DNA of 64,000 nucleotides, taken from positions 94,592,475-94,656,474 of the forward strand of contig CM042145.1 in NCBI GenBank assembly GCA_023376005.1, given 5' to 3'. Under the pieces are notes generated by a model. It ran no database searches. It saw only the letters and a list, made by a program, of their open reading frames with translations, and was not told the origin of the DNA. This DNA is from Doryteuthis pealeii. Lineage: Eukaryota; Mollusca; Cephalopoda; Myopsida; Loliginidae. Each line of letters starts with the position of its first letter. The stretch's first letter is position 1. The position numbers and the translations under genes are program-made. Shown in pieces: positions 24,827 through 34,164 of the stretch.

Positions 24827-24956
24827 AAGGTATTACATATCTATTTATTTGATGGCAATAGAACAGTCACGACCTTAGGTTTCATACATACAAATGTGTG
24901 AAACCTAAGGTTGTGACTGTTCTATTGCCATCAAATAAATAGATATGTAATACCTT
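24827..24956. repeat. Near-perfect hairpin, about 59-bp stem
   Basis: Arms 24827-24885 and 24898-24956 are almost perfect reverse complements with a 12-base loop. An AT then GT microsatellite follows immediately. The perfection implies recent origin or an error in assembly. Confidence 0.85.
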
Positions 24957-24961
24957 ATATA

Positions 24962-24962
<1 letters not shown>

Positions 24963-25047
<85 letters not shown>
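24963..25047. repeat. (AT)n then (GT)n microsatellite
   Basis: AT dinucleotides to about 25008, GT dinucleotides to about 25047, ending directly before the Penelope-like coding relic. Confidence 0.95.
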
Positions 25048-25049
<2 letters not shown>

Positions 25050-25063
25050 GAAAGGAAGCCCTT

Positions 25064-25723
25064 AGAATCTGTACCAAGAAATTTTTGGACGAAGAATTTG
25101 AATACATAGACAAATCCTTTACTCAACTACCATACCCTCAACCTTTCATCCAACGTGCCATAAAAAAAGCCATCAAAATCCATAACCGCAAACACCTCCC
25201 CTCAATCCAACAAATAATACCCCACCAACAACTATATAAATAGATACATAATTCTCCCCAACAACTCAGCTACAACCATTATTGAAAAAAACTTAATAAT
25301 TTAGGAATAAAAACGGTATCAAATTCCTCTAAAACCATAAAAAATATCATTAATAACCAAAAGAACAACACTCACACAAAGTCCAATGCTGGTGTGTACA
25401 CCATTCAATGTTTGGATTGCGACAAACAATACATAGGAGAGACGTCCAGACATATTGACCAACGAATCCGAGAACACAAGAGAGATATCAGAAATGGTCA
25501 AATGAACAACGCACTCACAAAACACATCTCAGAAACTAACCATTCCTTCAATTTTAAAGAATCCAAGTTGTTAATTAGAATTCACAATAAAAACGAAAGA
25601 AAAATTGTAGAATCTAGCGCCATCTCCATTTTCAATAAAATCAAACCGAGACCCGGATTTTTCCTTCTATCGCCTTACCTGTCCAAGGTTGTTCTCAAGA
25701 ATTATAAGATTCCCTACATCTGA
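25064..25723 (+). pseudogene. Penelope-like element: RT C-terminus plus GIY-YIG endonuclease
   Basis: The C-terminal domain (from about 25388) reads AGVYTIQCLDCDKQYIGETS, then RIREHKRDI, ALTKHISETNH and ERKIVESSAI. This gives the GIY-like VYT, the YIG, the catalytic Arg region and the Glu of a GIY-YIG nuclease, with the CxxC insert typical of Penelope-like elements. Upstream, RICTKKFLDEEFEYIDKSF and LGIKTVSNSSKTIKNII resemble the region between reverse transcriptase and nuclease. In-frame TAG and TGA codons near 25240-25285 lie in a segment of about 50 bases that reads open in another frame (ILPNNSATTIIEKN), so two compensating frameshifts are likely. The reverse transcriptase catalytic domain is absent; a GT tract abuts the 5' break. 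Confidence 0.85.
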
Positions 25724-26480
25724 CAATATCTCATTTTATTTTCTACATATTAACTCTCCTCGTTTATTATTGAATGACCTCCAACAATTTTTCTTAGATC
25801 ACACACTTATTTAGTAACATGATAATTTCCATTTGATCTCAACAGACTATCACACTTTACCTGTTTAACCAACATTTTTCAACAATAATAATATATTTTT
25901 GATAATAATTATATATAACAATATTTCCCCCCACACACATTTATACTCCCTATTGACACCATTCATTTTTTCACCACCCTCATACTTTCATATTTTTCCA
26001 GAAAAACCTCCACAATAACCATATATGTGGATTTTTATGTAAATGCATCCAGACAATTAATACATGCACAATTACAATATAACTACTGATAAAATAATAA
26101 TCAAAAACATACATCCTTATTAACCAACAATTATTTTCACATGATTATAACCACACTAACCCTATTTGCATAAACATTCACTAGCACACAATTGTCATCA
26201 GAATACAGCGTTCCATACTCACGCCATAAAATAGAATATTTGACGTCATATTTCAAAACCGTCTTTTTCAAACTTCAAAAATTTTTAAAACGGACTGAAT
26301 AACAAGGACTACCACTCGCTTTTCTCACTATTCTGTAATAAATAATTTCTTATCACCTACAACATACCAACAAATGCCCTGAAGATGATCTAATTAATAG
26401 ATCGAAACACTGCAGCGTCGGCCAATAAACTCACCACTTAACCCATTTAAACCTGTGTTTTTTTCATTTTTCTCAATATA
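25724..26480 (+). mobile_element. Penelope-like element 3' region
   Basis: AT-rich non-coding sequence following the nuclease domain. Its last part (26205-26478) is repeated at 2242-2520. It contains the hammerhead-like motif at 26376 and ends at an AT tract. Placement of a hammerhead in the terminal region is a known property of many Penelope-like elements. Confidence 0.7.
26376..26422 (+). ncRNA. Hammerhead ribozyme-like motif of the Penelope-like element
   Basis: Stem I GCC (26376-26378) pairs with GGC (26420-26422). CTGAAGA (26379-26385) is followed by one extra T, then stem II GATCTA/TAGATC (six pairs) with loop ATTAA. GAA-A follows at 26404, a stem III ACACTGCAGCGT with one mismatch, and C at the cleavage position (26419), giving a GTC site. 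The extra base between the core and stem II also occurs in the motifs at 34894 and 35119. Confidence 0.75.
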
Positions 26481-26482
26481 CT

Positions 26483-26520
<38 letters not shown>

Positions 26521-26550
26521 ATGTATGTATGTGTGTGTGTGTGTGTGTTG
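26481..26550. repeat. (AT)n then (GT)n microsatellite
   Basis: AT tract with a GTAT transition into GT dinucleotides, between two Penelope-like tails in opposite orientation. Confidence 0.95.
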
Positions 26551-26559
26551 TACGTGAGA

Positions 26560-26690
26560 AGAATGGAAATGAATCCGACTATTATGTCGAAAGATAAATT
26601 GAAAGAAAATGTTGTATGGATGAAAATGTACTGCATTGCCGACACGTGTTTCGACCAAAATTTATTTTGGTATACATAGTATTCTATTTA
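26560..26690 (-). mobile_element. Second Penelope-like tail, minus strand, half hammerhead
   Basis: On the minus strand a stem CCAAAAT/ATTTTGG is followed by TCGAAACACGTGTC and GGC, that is, stem II, GAAAC and stem III ending at GTC. The CTGANGA half is missing. The unit runs toward a GTCGGATTCATTTCC terminal motif at about 26565-26580. It lies tail to tail with the plus-strand element. Confidence 0.55.
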
Positions 26691-26897
26691 GTGTTACTTT
26701 AGATATAAAATTATTGAGAAACATTAAATTTGAGTATACACAAAACAGGTATTCTTCGCGGCAAGCTATTTTTTGAAAATAAAGCGGTGTGAATACAGTA
26801 AATAAAAAAATATTCTTTTTTCGAAAAAATGGTCAAAACACGGGTCGGCAATTCAATAAATCTTCATGCATACAACATTTTCTTTCCAATTAGCTTT

Positions 26898-26900
<3 letters not shown>
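26690..26900. other. AT-rich interval, nothing recognised
   Basis: No open frame or known repeat is visible. Confidence 0.4.

Positions 26901-26935
<35 letters not shown>
26901..26935. repeat. (AT)n microsatellite
   Basis: AT tract at the 3' side (minus-strand sense) of the retrozyme-like element. Confidence 0.95.
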
Positions 26936-26937
<2 letters not shown>

Positions 26938-26944
26938 AAGTAAT

Positions 26945-26986
26945 CCACAGACACGTGTTTCAATGTATCACCTCTCATCAGTGTGG
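26945..26986 (-). ncRNA. Hammerhead ribozyme-like motif of the retrozyme-like element
   Basis: On the minus strand: stem I CCACA/TGTGG (five pairs), CTGATGA, a stem II GAGG...CATT partly mispaired, GAA, stem III ACAC/GTGT, and C at the cleavage site (base 26950). The sister half-motif at 27258 has an intact stem II, GAGG/CCTC around TGATA, so the poor stem II here looks like later mutation. Confidence 0.75.
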
Positions 26987-27001
26987 TTATACCGTTTAAC
27001 A

Positions 27002-27076
27002 GCTACCTCTGGCCGGGTTCGAGATCCGAATGAACTTTCGTTCGCCAATCCTCTTACCCGTACGGCCACAGGTAGC
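27002..27076 (-). other. tRNA-like segment inside the retrozyme-like element
   Basis: 75 bases closed by a perfect 7-bp end stem, GCTACCT with AGGTAGC. On the minus strand an A-box-like TGGCCGTACGGG lies near the start and a T-arm-like GATCTCGAACCCGGCC near the end. The middle does not give a normal anticodon arm. An internal Pol III promoter is plausible but unproven. Confidence 0.5.
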
Positions 27077-27257
27077 AGTCAAATATAGGAGACTATTTAA
27101 TCGCTACATTTCTAAGCGGAAATGAAATTCACTAGAGGCCTCAAACTTTATGTAAACAAAGTGAGGCCTAGCTGTACGCCGAATACGGTGAATTTTGCAA
27201 TTAAATACCTTCTAATTAAAGTGCTCAACCAAATTTGGGAGCATATAATAAAGTAAT

Positions 27258-27288
27258 CCACAGACACGTGTTTCGAGGTATCACCTCT
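27258..27288 (-). ncRNA. 5'-truncated hammerhead half-motif
   Basis: On the minus strand: AGAGG, TGATA, CCTC, GAAACACGTGTC, TGTGG. Stem II is perfect, but CTGATG and the 5' strand of stem I are replaced by an AT tract. It cannot cleave alone; it marks the upstream end of the 313-base monomer. Confidence 0.7.
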
Positions 27289-27289
27289 A

Positions 27290-27540
27290 TATATATTGAA
27301 ATCTCTTATAATCTATCTATTCCTTATTATATATCTATATATTTATCTATTCCATTCCATTCTCTTCTATTTATCTTATGGAATGGAGTGCAATGGAAGA
27401 GATAGACAGATGGATAGATAGATATATAGATAGATTAATATTAAGATATCAATATATCTATTTATCTATCTATCTATCTATCTAACCATCTGTCTATCTT
27501 TTCCATTCCACTCCCTTCCATTCCATATCCATCTATCTAA
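27290..27540. repeat. TATC/GATA microsatellites with TTCCA motifs, partly palindromic
   Basis: TATC runs, TTCCATTCCA motifs, then GGAATGGA and GATA runs, then TATC again. The alternation makes an imperfect inverted arrangement. Confidence 0.8.
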
Positions 27541-27840
27541 GTATCAGCTTACAAATTAATTTTTATCATTTTCTATTCGTCTTATTATTTATTCTAGAGT
27601 GAAATCAATTTGTTATTGCTGCTCCAGGAAACAGTTTTAATGAATCTAAAATCTTGTTGGAAGTGACAATGGATCAAGTTCAAACGTTCATATTTCATTT
27701 ATTTGCTATTTCTTTCTGCCTAATTCAGTAATATATGTTAGCTTTGATTTTCATTATTCAACATTTGAACTTTGATGATGAAAGCTTAATCAAGTCAGGA
27801 GAGGAATTTCAAAATCATTTGGTCTGTTGATTACAAGCGA
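27540..27840. other. Interval with nothing recognised
   Basis: No domain-bearing frame and no recognised repeat. Confidence 0.4.
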
Positions 27841-27854
27841 ATGCATACGGATTT

Positions 27855-28000
27855 GAAAAAAAAAAAAAAAAAACGACATCGTAAATGCACGTACAAACGC
27901 ACGCACACACACACACACACACACAAACACACAAACACTCACGCGCTCGCGCGGGCGCACAGACACTCCCTCACACACACATATATATATATAATATATG
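27855..28000. repeat. Poly-A, CA and AT simple repeats
   Basis: A run of A (27855-27873), CA dinucleotides (about 27901-27925) and an AT tract (about 27980-28000). Confidence 0.9.
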
Positions 28001-28011
28001 TATTCTTTCTC

Positions 28012-28653
28012 TCTATATATACATCTTATTATAATGGAGATTGTGTTTTTGTATGTCTGTAACCGAAACTATATTACTACTCAAGTCACATTTCCCTTAG
28101 TTATTTAAGTTATTGACATCACATTCTCCATGATTTTATTTTTATCTAAACCTCAATTATTAATAAAATTGTTGTACATTATTAATACAGTTTGCCATAT
28201 CTACTTATTAATAATATGCAATTCTATTTATATATACAACAAAATAGTGGTTTACAGTGTCAATGGGATGGCTAATTTGTATATTAATATTAAAAATTTG
28301 ATCTTAATAAATATGTGCTGGATATTATTAATTCCTAATTGTTTTATCTTAATGAATATGAGCAAAAATCTCGGAGATAAATCTTAAAAGAAATCGATTA
28401 AGAAGAAGAAATAACTAATTCTATTCTTTACTTCCTATTTTATCTAAATAGTTAAATTAGGATAATTTAGCAATGAAAGACAGGAGTGATGGAAGAATAA
28501 GTTTCAGTTGCTCTATTTTTCGATTATACCTGTTTCAAATCTTTTTATCTGCATTCTTATTTAATTTCATTAGCCTTTCTAATTCAATTAAACATTTACA
28601 ATTTACATTAAAACTTAAATACTTTAAACCGGAGGTTGCATATATTTGCTAGT
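28012..28653 (+). mobile_element. Non-autonomous Helitron candidate, second copy
   Basis: Similar to 6460-7082 throughout, including TATAATGGAGATTGTG near the 5' end. It starts with a possible TC at 28012 and ends CTAGT (28649-28653). Its 3' hairpin is weaker than in the other copy (AACCGGAGGTT). A Helitron should end before a T; here the next base is A, so the exact border is unsure. Confidence 0.6.
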
Positions 28654-28730
28654 ATTATAATATATATAAATGTGTGAGTGTGTGTGAGTGTGTCTGAAGT
28701 AAAAGAAATGAAGTCCTTATAGAAAGTGGG

Positions 28731-29175
28731 GAATATATGGGGCGAAATAGACCTTCGAATCAACAAGCTCCCGCTAAGGGGGAACCAAAAGCAAGCGAGT
28801 TCTCAGTCTTCTCACAAGTCAGACCCTCTGTTGGTCAACACATTCTTCGTCTAGCAGTTGAAAAATCCGTCGTCGTAGTCGAAATAATCTTTAGCAAGTT
28901 CAAAATCACATTTCCTATTTTGTTTCGTTTCTGTTCGACTAAAATCCATTTCTTTACTGAAAAGCGCTTCGTCGTCGACTGCTCCTACTGCTGCTGACTG
29001 CTGACTGCTCAGCGCTTTGACTCACTTGTTATTTTATGGGCATATTAGCCAAACATTCGGGCACGTCAATCAAACCTCGCATCCTTCCAGTTCCTACATG
29101 GCATCTGTTTTCGCATGCGGGAGGACGCGGGTTCGATCCCAGCAGGCAAGACAAAGTCTTGCTCTTTTCGTTCTC
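28731..29175 (+). mobile_element. Family D repeat with B-box-like end
   Basis: It matches 53570-54030 in reverse orientation. It starts near GGCGAAATAGACCTTCGAAT and includes GTTGGTCAACACATTC and a GCGGGTTCGATCCCAGC motif near 29130, which resembles a Pol III B-box. No clear A-box is seen at normal spacing. It may be a SINE or LTR relic. Short frames on both strands are not conserved proteins. Confidence 0.6.
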
Positions 29176-29580
29176 CGTCACAGTCCTATTCAAATGTAAA
29201 CATGTAAATAACTTTAAACTTATATAAAACACCTTTTAAAAAACATAAGCACGTTTTCATACCTATATATACACATACAAAACCCCGACAATCGGAACAT
29301 AAAATACATAAAATATATGAAATTAGAACATGCATATTCATAAGTAAGAGAAATCAAATTTAAAAAAACTGCAACGTCATAAGCCAGACCACAACGCGCA
29401 AACCATAATACTTCTTAAAATTGAGAGCTGTCGTATTTTAACAAACGCGGAAGGAGAAATTAAAAATAAAAAAAAAACAAAGCAAAAGTCATATCATACC
29501 AATAAGACGGGGTGGAGGTCTTCAAATTAGTAAATATCAGACTGAGGAGGCAATAAATGAAATTAATTTATATCTGAATC
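29175..29580. other. Interval with nothing recognised
   Basis: AT-rich, no supported feature. Confidence 0.4.
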
Positions 29581-29584
29581 AAGG

Positions 29585-29585
<1 letters not shown>

Positions 29586-29671
<86 letters not shown>

Positions 29672-29693
29672 ATTATTATTATTATTATTATTA
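29586..29693. repeat. (TC)n-(TA)n-(TTA)n compound microsatellite
   Basis: Three simple-repeat types in direct succession. Confidence 0.95.
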
Positions 29694-29699
29694 TCTATA

Positions 29700-29851
29700 T
29701 TTTTTTGCTTGAAGGCAGTTACAATGCTTATATAGTATAAAATTCGATAATTAATGAAAATAATCATGACAAGCAAACTCGGCAAATATCGCCCCCTACG
29801 TAGAACATCGCACAGTAGCTGTTTCAACTTCATTAAGTCTCATCAGCGATG
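29700..29851 (-). mobile_element. Family H element, second copy, with hammerhead
   Basis: Reverse complement matches 24281-24420: hammerhead, then TTTGCCGAGTTTGCTTGTCATG, then TTATCGAATTTTATAC. The conserved order of ribozyme and downstream text shows a mobile family rather than chance. Confidence 0.65.
29806..29851 (-). ncRNA. Hammerhead ribozyme-like motif, cleavage base G
   Basis: On the minus strand: stem I CATCG/CGATG (five pairs), CTGATGA, stem II GACTT/AAGTT with loop AATG, GAA, stem III ACAG/CTGT with loop CTA, then G at the cleavage position. Stem I differs from the 24281 copy on both strands (ACCG/CGGT there), a compensatory change. G at position 17 normally blocks cleavage, so this copy may be inactive. 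Confidence 0.65.
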
Positions 29852-29942
29852 TATACTTACAATTTCCTTTCGACAGAAAAAGCAAAAATATAATATATAC
29901 TTTATCCAACAATGTTTCTAAAAAGCAAACATCCCAAAATCT

Positions 29943-29945
<3 letters not shown>

Positions 29946-29988
<43 letters not shown>

Positions 29989-30036
29989 ATATATATATAA
30001 TATGTATGTATGTATGTATATATATTATATATTGTT
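29946..30036. repeat. (CA)n, (AT)n and GTAT simple repeats
   Basis: CA dinucleotides, then AT, then GTAT units. Confidence 0.9.
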
Positions 30037-30039
30037 AAT

Positions 30040-30340
30040 TAGATAAACGAAAAGAAACTTATAAGGAATTATTTCTAAAATCCAATATTTACAAATGAAG
30101 CATATCGTGACATTAAATGTATATTAATCTTATTTTGGAATTCTGGAAAATACAAATTATTTGTATCAGATAGGAATAGTTTATACCATACAGCTGTGTG
30201 CAAATTATTTGGATTAGATATGGATTCTTGATGACTGTATGATAAACGAGTGATTATAGACAAATAAAAGGTGCAATTATTAAAACAGTAAAGGTAGTTT
30301 TGATTGTAACAAAAAATTTGGAAATGAGTGGGGTTTCAGC
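30040..30340. other. Interval with nothing recognised
   Basis: No supported feature. Confidence 0.4.
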
Positions 30341-30610
30341 ATCAAATAGTTCATACGGAATTGATATGCCATATAACAAATAAATCAAACAAAACCTATG
30401 AATAGTTATAATTACTATCAAATATCTAAATTGATCAAATTTTGGCATTAGATAACTCATTAGGATTTGATATGCCGTTAAACAAAACAACCAACCCAAG
30501 CGAAAACTATGAATGGTTATGATTAGAATCCTTTAGAAATGAACAGGATTTCAGCATCAAATAACCCATAAAGAGTTAATACGCCGTTACTCAAATAGAT
30601 CAAATCAAAC
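30340..30610 (-). repeat. Three family A end fragments in tandem
   Basis: The family A terminal hairpin motif (GGCATTAGATAACTCATTAG and GATATGCCGTTAAACAAAAC type) occurs about every 110-120 bases, three times, without the family core. Either a tandem expansion of the end or three truncated insertions. Confidence 0.55.
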
Positions 30611-30619
30611 CCAGTATAA

Positions 30620-31035
30620 ATATTGATAGATATTTATTTACTGTAGGAGACCGAGTAAAATTTAGAACAAGTAATATCATCATTTGAAAGGAAATATTTT
30701 CCTTCAAGATGTGGCTCATGGAATTTTTTTCGGGGGCGGGAGCAACCCAGCTTTGGCTTTAAACCCTGAACTCGACCTGTAAACAGTTGTAATAAACTTT
30801 GACACGTACTTCATCTATACGGATTCAGAAATATTAAAGAAACCATTAAAATGCATACAATCTATTATTTCTACGTGTTATGTTGGCAAGTCTAAAAAAA
30901 GAATCACAATTTCTTTTTGACATAACTCCACCGTTTCCACAGAGAATTCAAGCGACACAGTTAGCAAGCTAGCAAGCTTGGCAGATTTTAATAAAAACAC
31001 AGCCACAGGTTGATAACTTTACATTTTTATTCAAT
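30620..31035. other. Interval with nothing recognised
   Basis: No supported feature. Confidence 0.4.
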
Positions 31036-31039
31036 CAAA

Positions 31040-31715
31040 ATGAGAATTGCAACCAATGCCCAGAACGCCAAATGAAAACAAATACCCACGCCTTAAAAAA
31101 AATTAATTTTAATTCTAACTAGATGACAAATTGTTACAACTCGAATATTAGAATTAACAGATTAATGTTAGGAAGATGCAAAACGAGTACTAAGGATAAG
31201 AGAAAAGGTTTACTAAGCAAACATACAAGGTGAACAGAGTAATTAGCAATTGCTAGGTTGAAATGAAAATTGCAACCAATGCCCAGAACCTCAAACGAAA
31301 ACAAATACCGATGTCTTAAAAAACAATCCGAACCTTTATTTTCAATTCTAACAAAGATTACAATTTGTTGTAACGAATATCAGATAATAGGAAGAAACAT
31401 AACGAGTATTAAGGATGAGGGTAAATCTTTATTAAGCAAAAATGCAAGGTGAATAGAGTAATCAGTAATTGCGAGTTTGAAATGAAAATTGCAACCAATG
31501 CCAAGGACTTCAAACGAAAACAAATACCGATGTCTTAAAAAAAAAAAAACAAAAAAAAACTCGAACCTTTATTTTAATTTTTAACTAGATGTCAAATTGT
31601 AACACGACTATCAGAGTTAACAGATACAAATTAGGAAGAAAAATGAGTATTAACGATAGGGAAAAAGGTTTACCAAGATTAAAGGTGAATAGAGTAATTA
31701 GCAATTGCGAGGTTG
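31040..31715. repeat. Tandem repeat, three units of about 220 bases
   Basis: ATTGCAACCAATGCC recurs near 31045, 31268 and 31487, giving periods of about 223 and 219. Each unit also has an AACGAGTA or ATGAGTATTAA region and a GAGTAATTAGCAATTGC end. Small frames inside are chance. Confidence 0.8.
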
Positions 31716-31990
31716 AATTAACAAGTCCCGTGAGATCTTGTAGGTTCTCCCTTTCGAGGTTTTGCAGACGGTTTTGTTCTCATTTTTTAGGTATTAGGGC
31801 ATACAAATATATATATTATTCCCTAAGAGGAAAAATAATGTCCCGAATTATTAGGAGCAGTAGTAAAATATTAGAACCCGACTTTAAGTGACATTTTTTA
31901 TTAATTATAATTACTTTTTGCACAAAGTTAGTCTCATGTATTCCCATCTAATGCTAATAATTTTCAAATGTAATTGATCTATTTAACAGA
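31715..31990. other. Interval with nothing recognised
   Basis: The end of a 100-codon frame falls here; it has no recognisable domain and overlaps the satellite. Confidence 0.4.
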
Positions 31991-32165
31991 TAAGCGGAGT
32001 TTAACAGGTTTGAATTCAAAGTTTTCCATCTCCTAGACTGGTTGTCTGACCAAGGTTAAAAAGCCCAGTCTGTCTTACTATTTACTCATAGCTGGAGGAA
32101 GATTAGTTGGATGCATAGCGATTGTGCCAATTGACCACGTCTTGTAATTTTCAGATATTTTGCGC
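31990..32165 (-). mobile_element. Family C SINE tail, degenerate
   Basis: Text such as AGACTGGTTGTCTGACCAAGG and AAAGCCCAGTCTGTC matches the tail half of family C at 49558-49768. The tRNA-like head is decayed. Confidence 0.5.
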
Positions 32166-33005
32166 TTTTATCTGTCTGTCAAAACTCTAAGAAATATTAA
32201 ATTCTATCCAACATAGAGCTATGTAAAGGCCATAAATGATTTCTCACAGACATCATGGCCTATAAACCTATGCCAATTTAGGGCTTATCTATTGTAGGGT
32301 TCAATCGAAATGTCCACGAAACTGCCAATTTATCCCATTGTCCTTTCGCTTTTAATTGATTAAAACATTCATTGCATTTAATCAGGAACGATTTAGACGG
32401 TCTCATTTTTAACCAGAGGGTGTCGCAAGTAAGGGACACGTGTATTGATATATGGGTAATTCCATAAGAAATCACCCAGAAAAATGTAAAATTGTCACCC
32501 ACCTCCGTCAATCTTTCTGAAATTTTGTACAGCTATGAACTATATTAAAGTTAGACAATCCCCAAAATTTGAGCTCCCAATTCCAATTGGCGGAGTTATG
32601 TCGTTTTTTTTTAGCTCTCCAAATTTGAGGGGTGTCGCGAAAATGGCGACTTTTTAAAACCTATTTTTGTCTGTAAAATGAGTTCTACTCCTAAAAATTG
32701 ATTTATAGAAGCATTTTGACCTAAGGAATTCAAACATTATATAAAAAAGTCTTAATGTCAACCAATTTTAAGTTATAGATGATTTCTGTTCTTTTCATAG
32801 CAAGATCAATGTCTCAATGTGGCACATTTTCTATTATTATTTCACATATATTGAAGATTATTTGTACCCAAAAGATAGTTTGGTTTTTGCTCGGAAACTA
32901 AATCAGTGATAAACCAAAAATGTAGCTAGATGGATGAATATTTATGAACAGTAGAAAATCCAAGGAATCTAAGGCATCTATGTAATATCCCAAATAGAGC
33001 TACAT
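32165..33005. other. Interval without an assigned element
   Basis: Contains a GGGTGTCGC motif at about 32417 and 32630, but no terminal repeats or coding frame could be supported. Ends with GGTT tetramers that begin a family A' copy. Confidence 0.4.
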
Positions 33006-33181
33006 GTGTGATTGGTTGGTTGGTTGGTTTTTATGGAATACCAACTCATTTTGAGCTATTCCATGCCGAAGACACGTCAAACCCTAGCACCTATATAAAT
33101 GTTTCAACCCTTGTTGACTGATGTTGATATATAGTTATTTACTAAGCGTAGCTTAGATACGACACAAGGCCAGAAGTGTGG

Positions 33182-33258
33182 AGCGCCCAGTGAGAATCGA
33201 ACTCACAAACAGTGGTCTGCTAATCTAGTTTGCTAACCATTACACTACATGAGGTGCC
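33182..33258 (-). other. tRNA-like unit 1
   Basis: Minus strand: GTAGTGTAATGGTTAGC A-box region and GAGTTCGATTCTCAC T-arm (five pairs). The end stem has mismatches. No convincing anticodon stem, so probably a Pol III-derived SINE head, not a functional tRNA. Confidence 0.55.
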
Positions 33259-33323
33259 TCTGATGTTGATATATAGTTATTTACTAAGCTTAGCTTAGAT
33301 ATGGCACAAGGCCAGAAGTATGG

Positions 33324-33400
33324 GGCTCCCAGTGAGAGTCGAACTCACAAACAGTGGTCTGCTAATCTAGTTTGCTAACCATTACACTACATGAGGTGCC
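33324..33400 (-). other. tRNA-like unit 2
   Basis: Same layout as unit 1, with GAGTTCGACTCTCAC in the T-arm; loop base changed. End stem mismatched. Confidence 0.55.
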
Positions 33401-33465
33401 TCTGATGTTGATATATAGTTATTTACTAAGCTTAGCTTAGATATGGCACAAGGCCAGAAGTATGG

Positions 33466-33542
33466 GGCACCCAGTGAGAATCGAACTCACTAACAATGGT
33501 CTGCGAATCTAACTTGCTAACCATTACACCACATGAGGTGCC
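33466..33542 (-). other. tRNA-like unit 3, best preserved
   Basis: Minus strand: 7-bp acceptor-like stem GGCACCT/GGGTGCC (one G-U), GTGTAATGGTTAGC A-box, and T-arm GTGAG/CTCAC with loop TTCGATT. Length 77. The anticodon arm does not fold normally, so decoding function is doubtful. Confidence 0.6.
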
Positions 33543-33552
33543 CTGATGTTGA

Positions 33553-33790
33553 TATATAAGGTGTGTGCTGGATGCCCGCTTTTACTTATAGACTCGGCAA
33601 GAATCATGTGATCTCTCTTGGCCAATCACTGGCAGTACTCTGCTGTTGATACAATACTTAACCAGTCAGTACTGGCCATAACTACCTTGCCTTTCGTGGA
33701 CGGCGGATTAAATTACTGGACCTTTAACAATACGCAGGATAGGACTTATTCGCTTACCTAAGGATTCCATAATTCAGGACTTACTTTAAG
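33553..33790 (+). mobile_element. Family G repeat nested in family A'
   Basis: Begins TATATAAGGTGTGTGCTG; related to 22371 and 52567. Like the 52567 copy it lies within a family A type element. Confidence 0.5.
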
Positions 33791-34164
33791 CCCTTTTCAA
33801 CTGGCCAAGGATGGCATTTAAAAACTTAACAGCTCTTATAGCAAGCCCCAACTCTTTTTATCACATGTGTGCTAGAAGATGGTGGCTGATAGTCTTAATA
33901 TTCTGGGTATGACGTTAAACTCTATCTGATGGTGAAGTTCCAATTCTGGAGCTCTGGGGAGTGTCGAATGCCCCTTCATCACCATTAATCCCAGGTACAC
34001 CTTGACCCGGAGAGGATGTAACTGTTACCATCCCACCTATGGGTTAAATGGAAGAAAATGAGTTAACAAAAAATAATTTTTAATACCCATCAGGAGTGAA
34101 TAGAAAAAACGTCTTCGGCATAAAATAACCCAACAAGGGTTGACATGCCGTAAAACCCAAAGAA

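Larger units (their letters stand above)
26936..27290 (-). mobile_element. Retrozyme-like element: hammerhead direct repeats 313 bases apart
   Basis: The sequence AATCCACAGACACGTGTTTC occurs at 26942 and again 313 bases later at 27255, each being the minus-strand 3' half of a hammerhead. The minus-strand order is: truncated hammerhead (27288-27258), a body with a strong hairpin (27136-27169, AGGCCTC/GAGGCCT), a tRNA-like segment (27076-27002), a full hammerhead (26986-26945), then ATTACTTTATTATA and an AT tract. A short non-coding monomer bounded by hammerhead repeats is the definition of a retrozyme. There is no open frame, so it would need a partner element for copying. Confidence 0.7.
33121..33560 (-). 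repeat. 142-bp tandem array carrying tRNA-like units
   Basis: ATGTTGATATATAG starts units at 33121, 33263 and 33405, and a fourth start at 33546, so the periods are 142, 142 and 141. Each full unit contains one tRNA-like segment on the minus strand. Confidence 0.9.
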
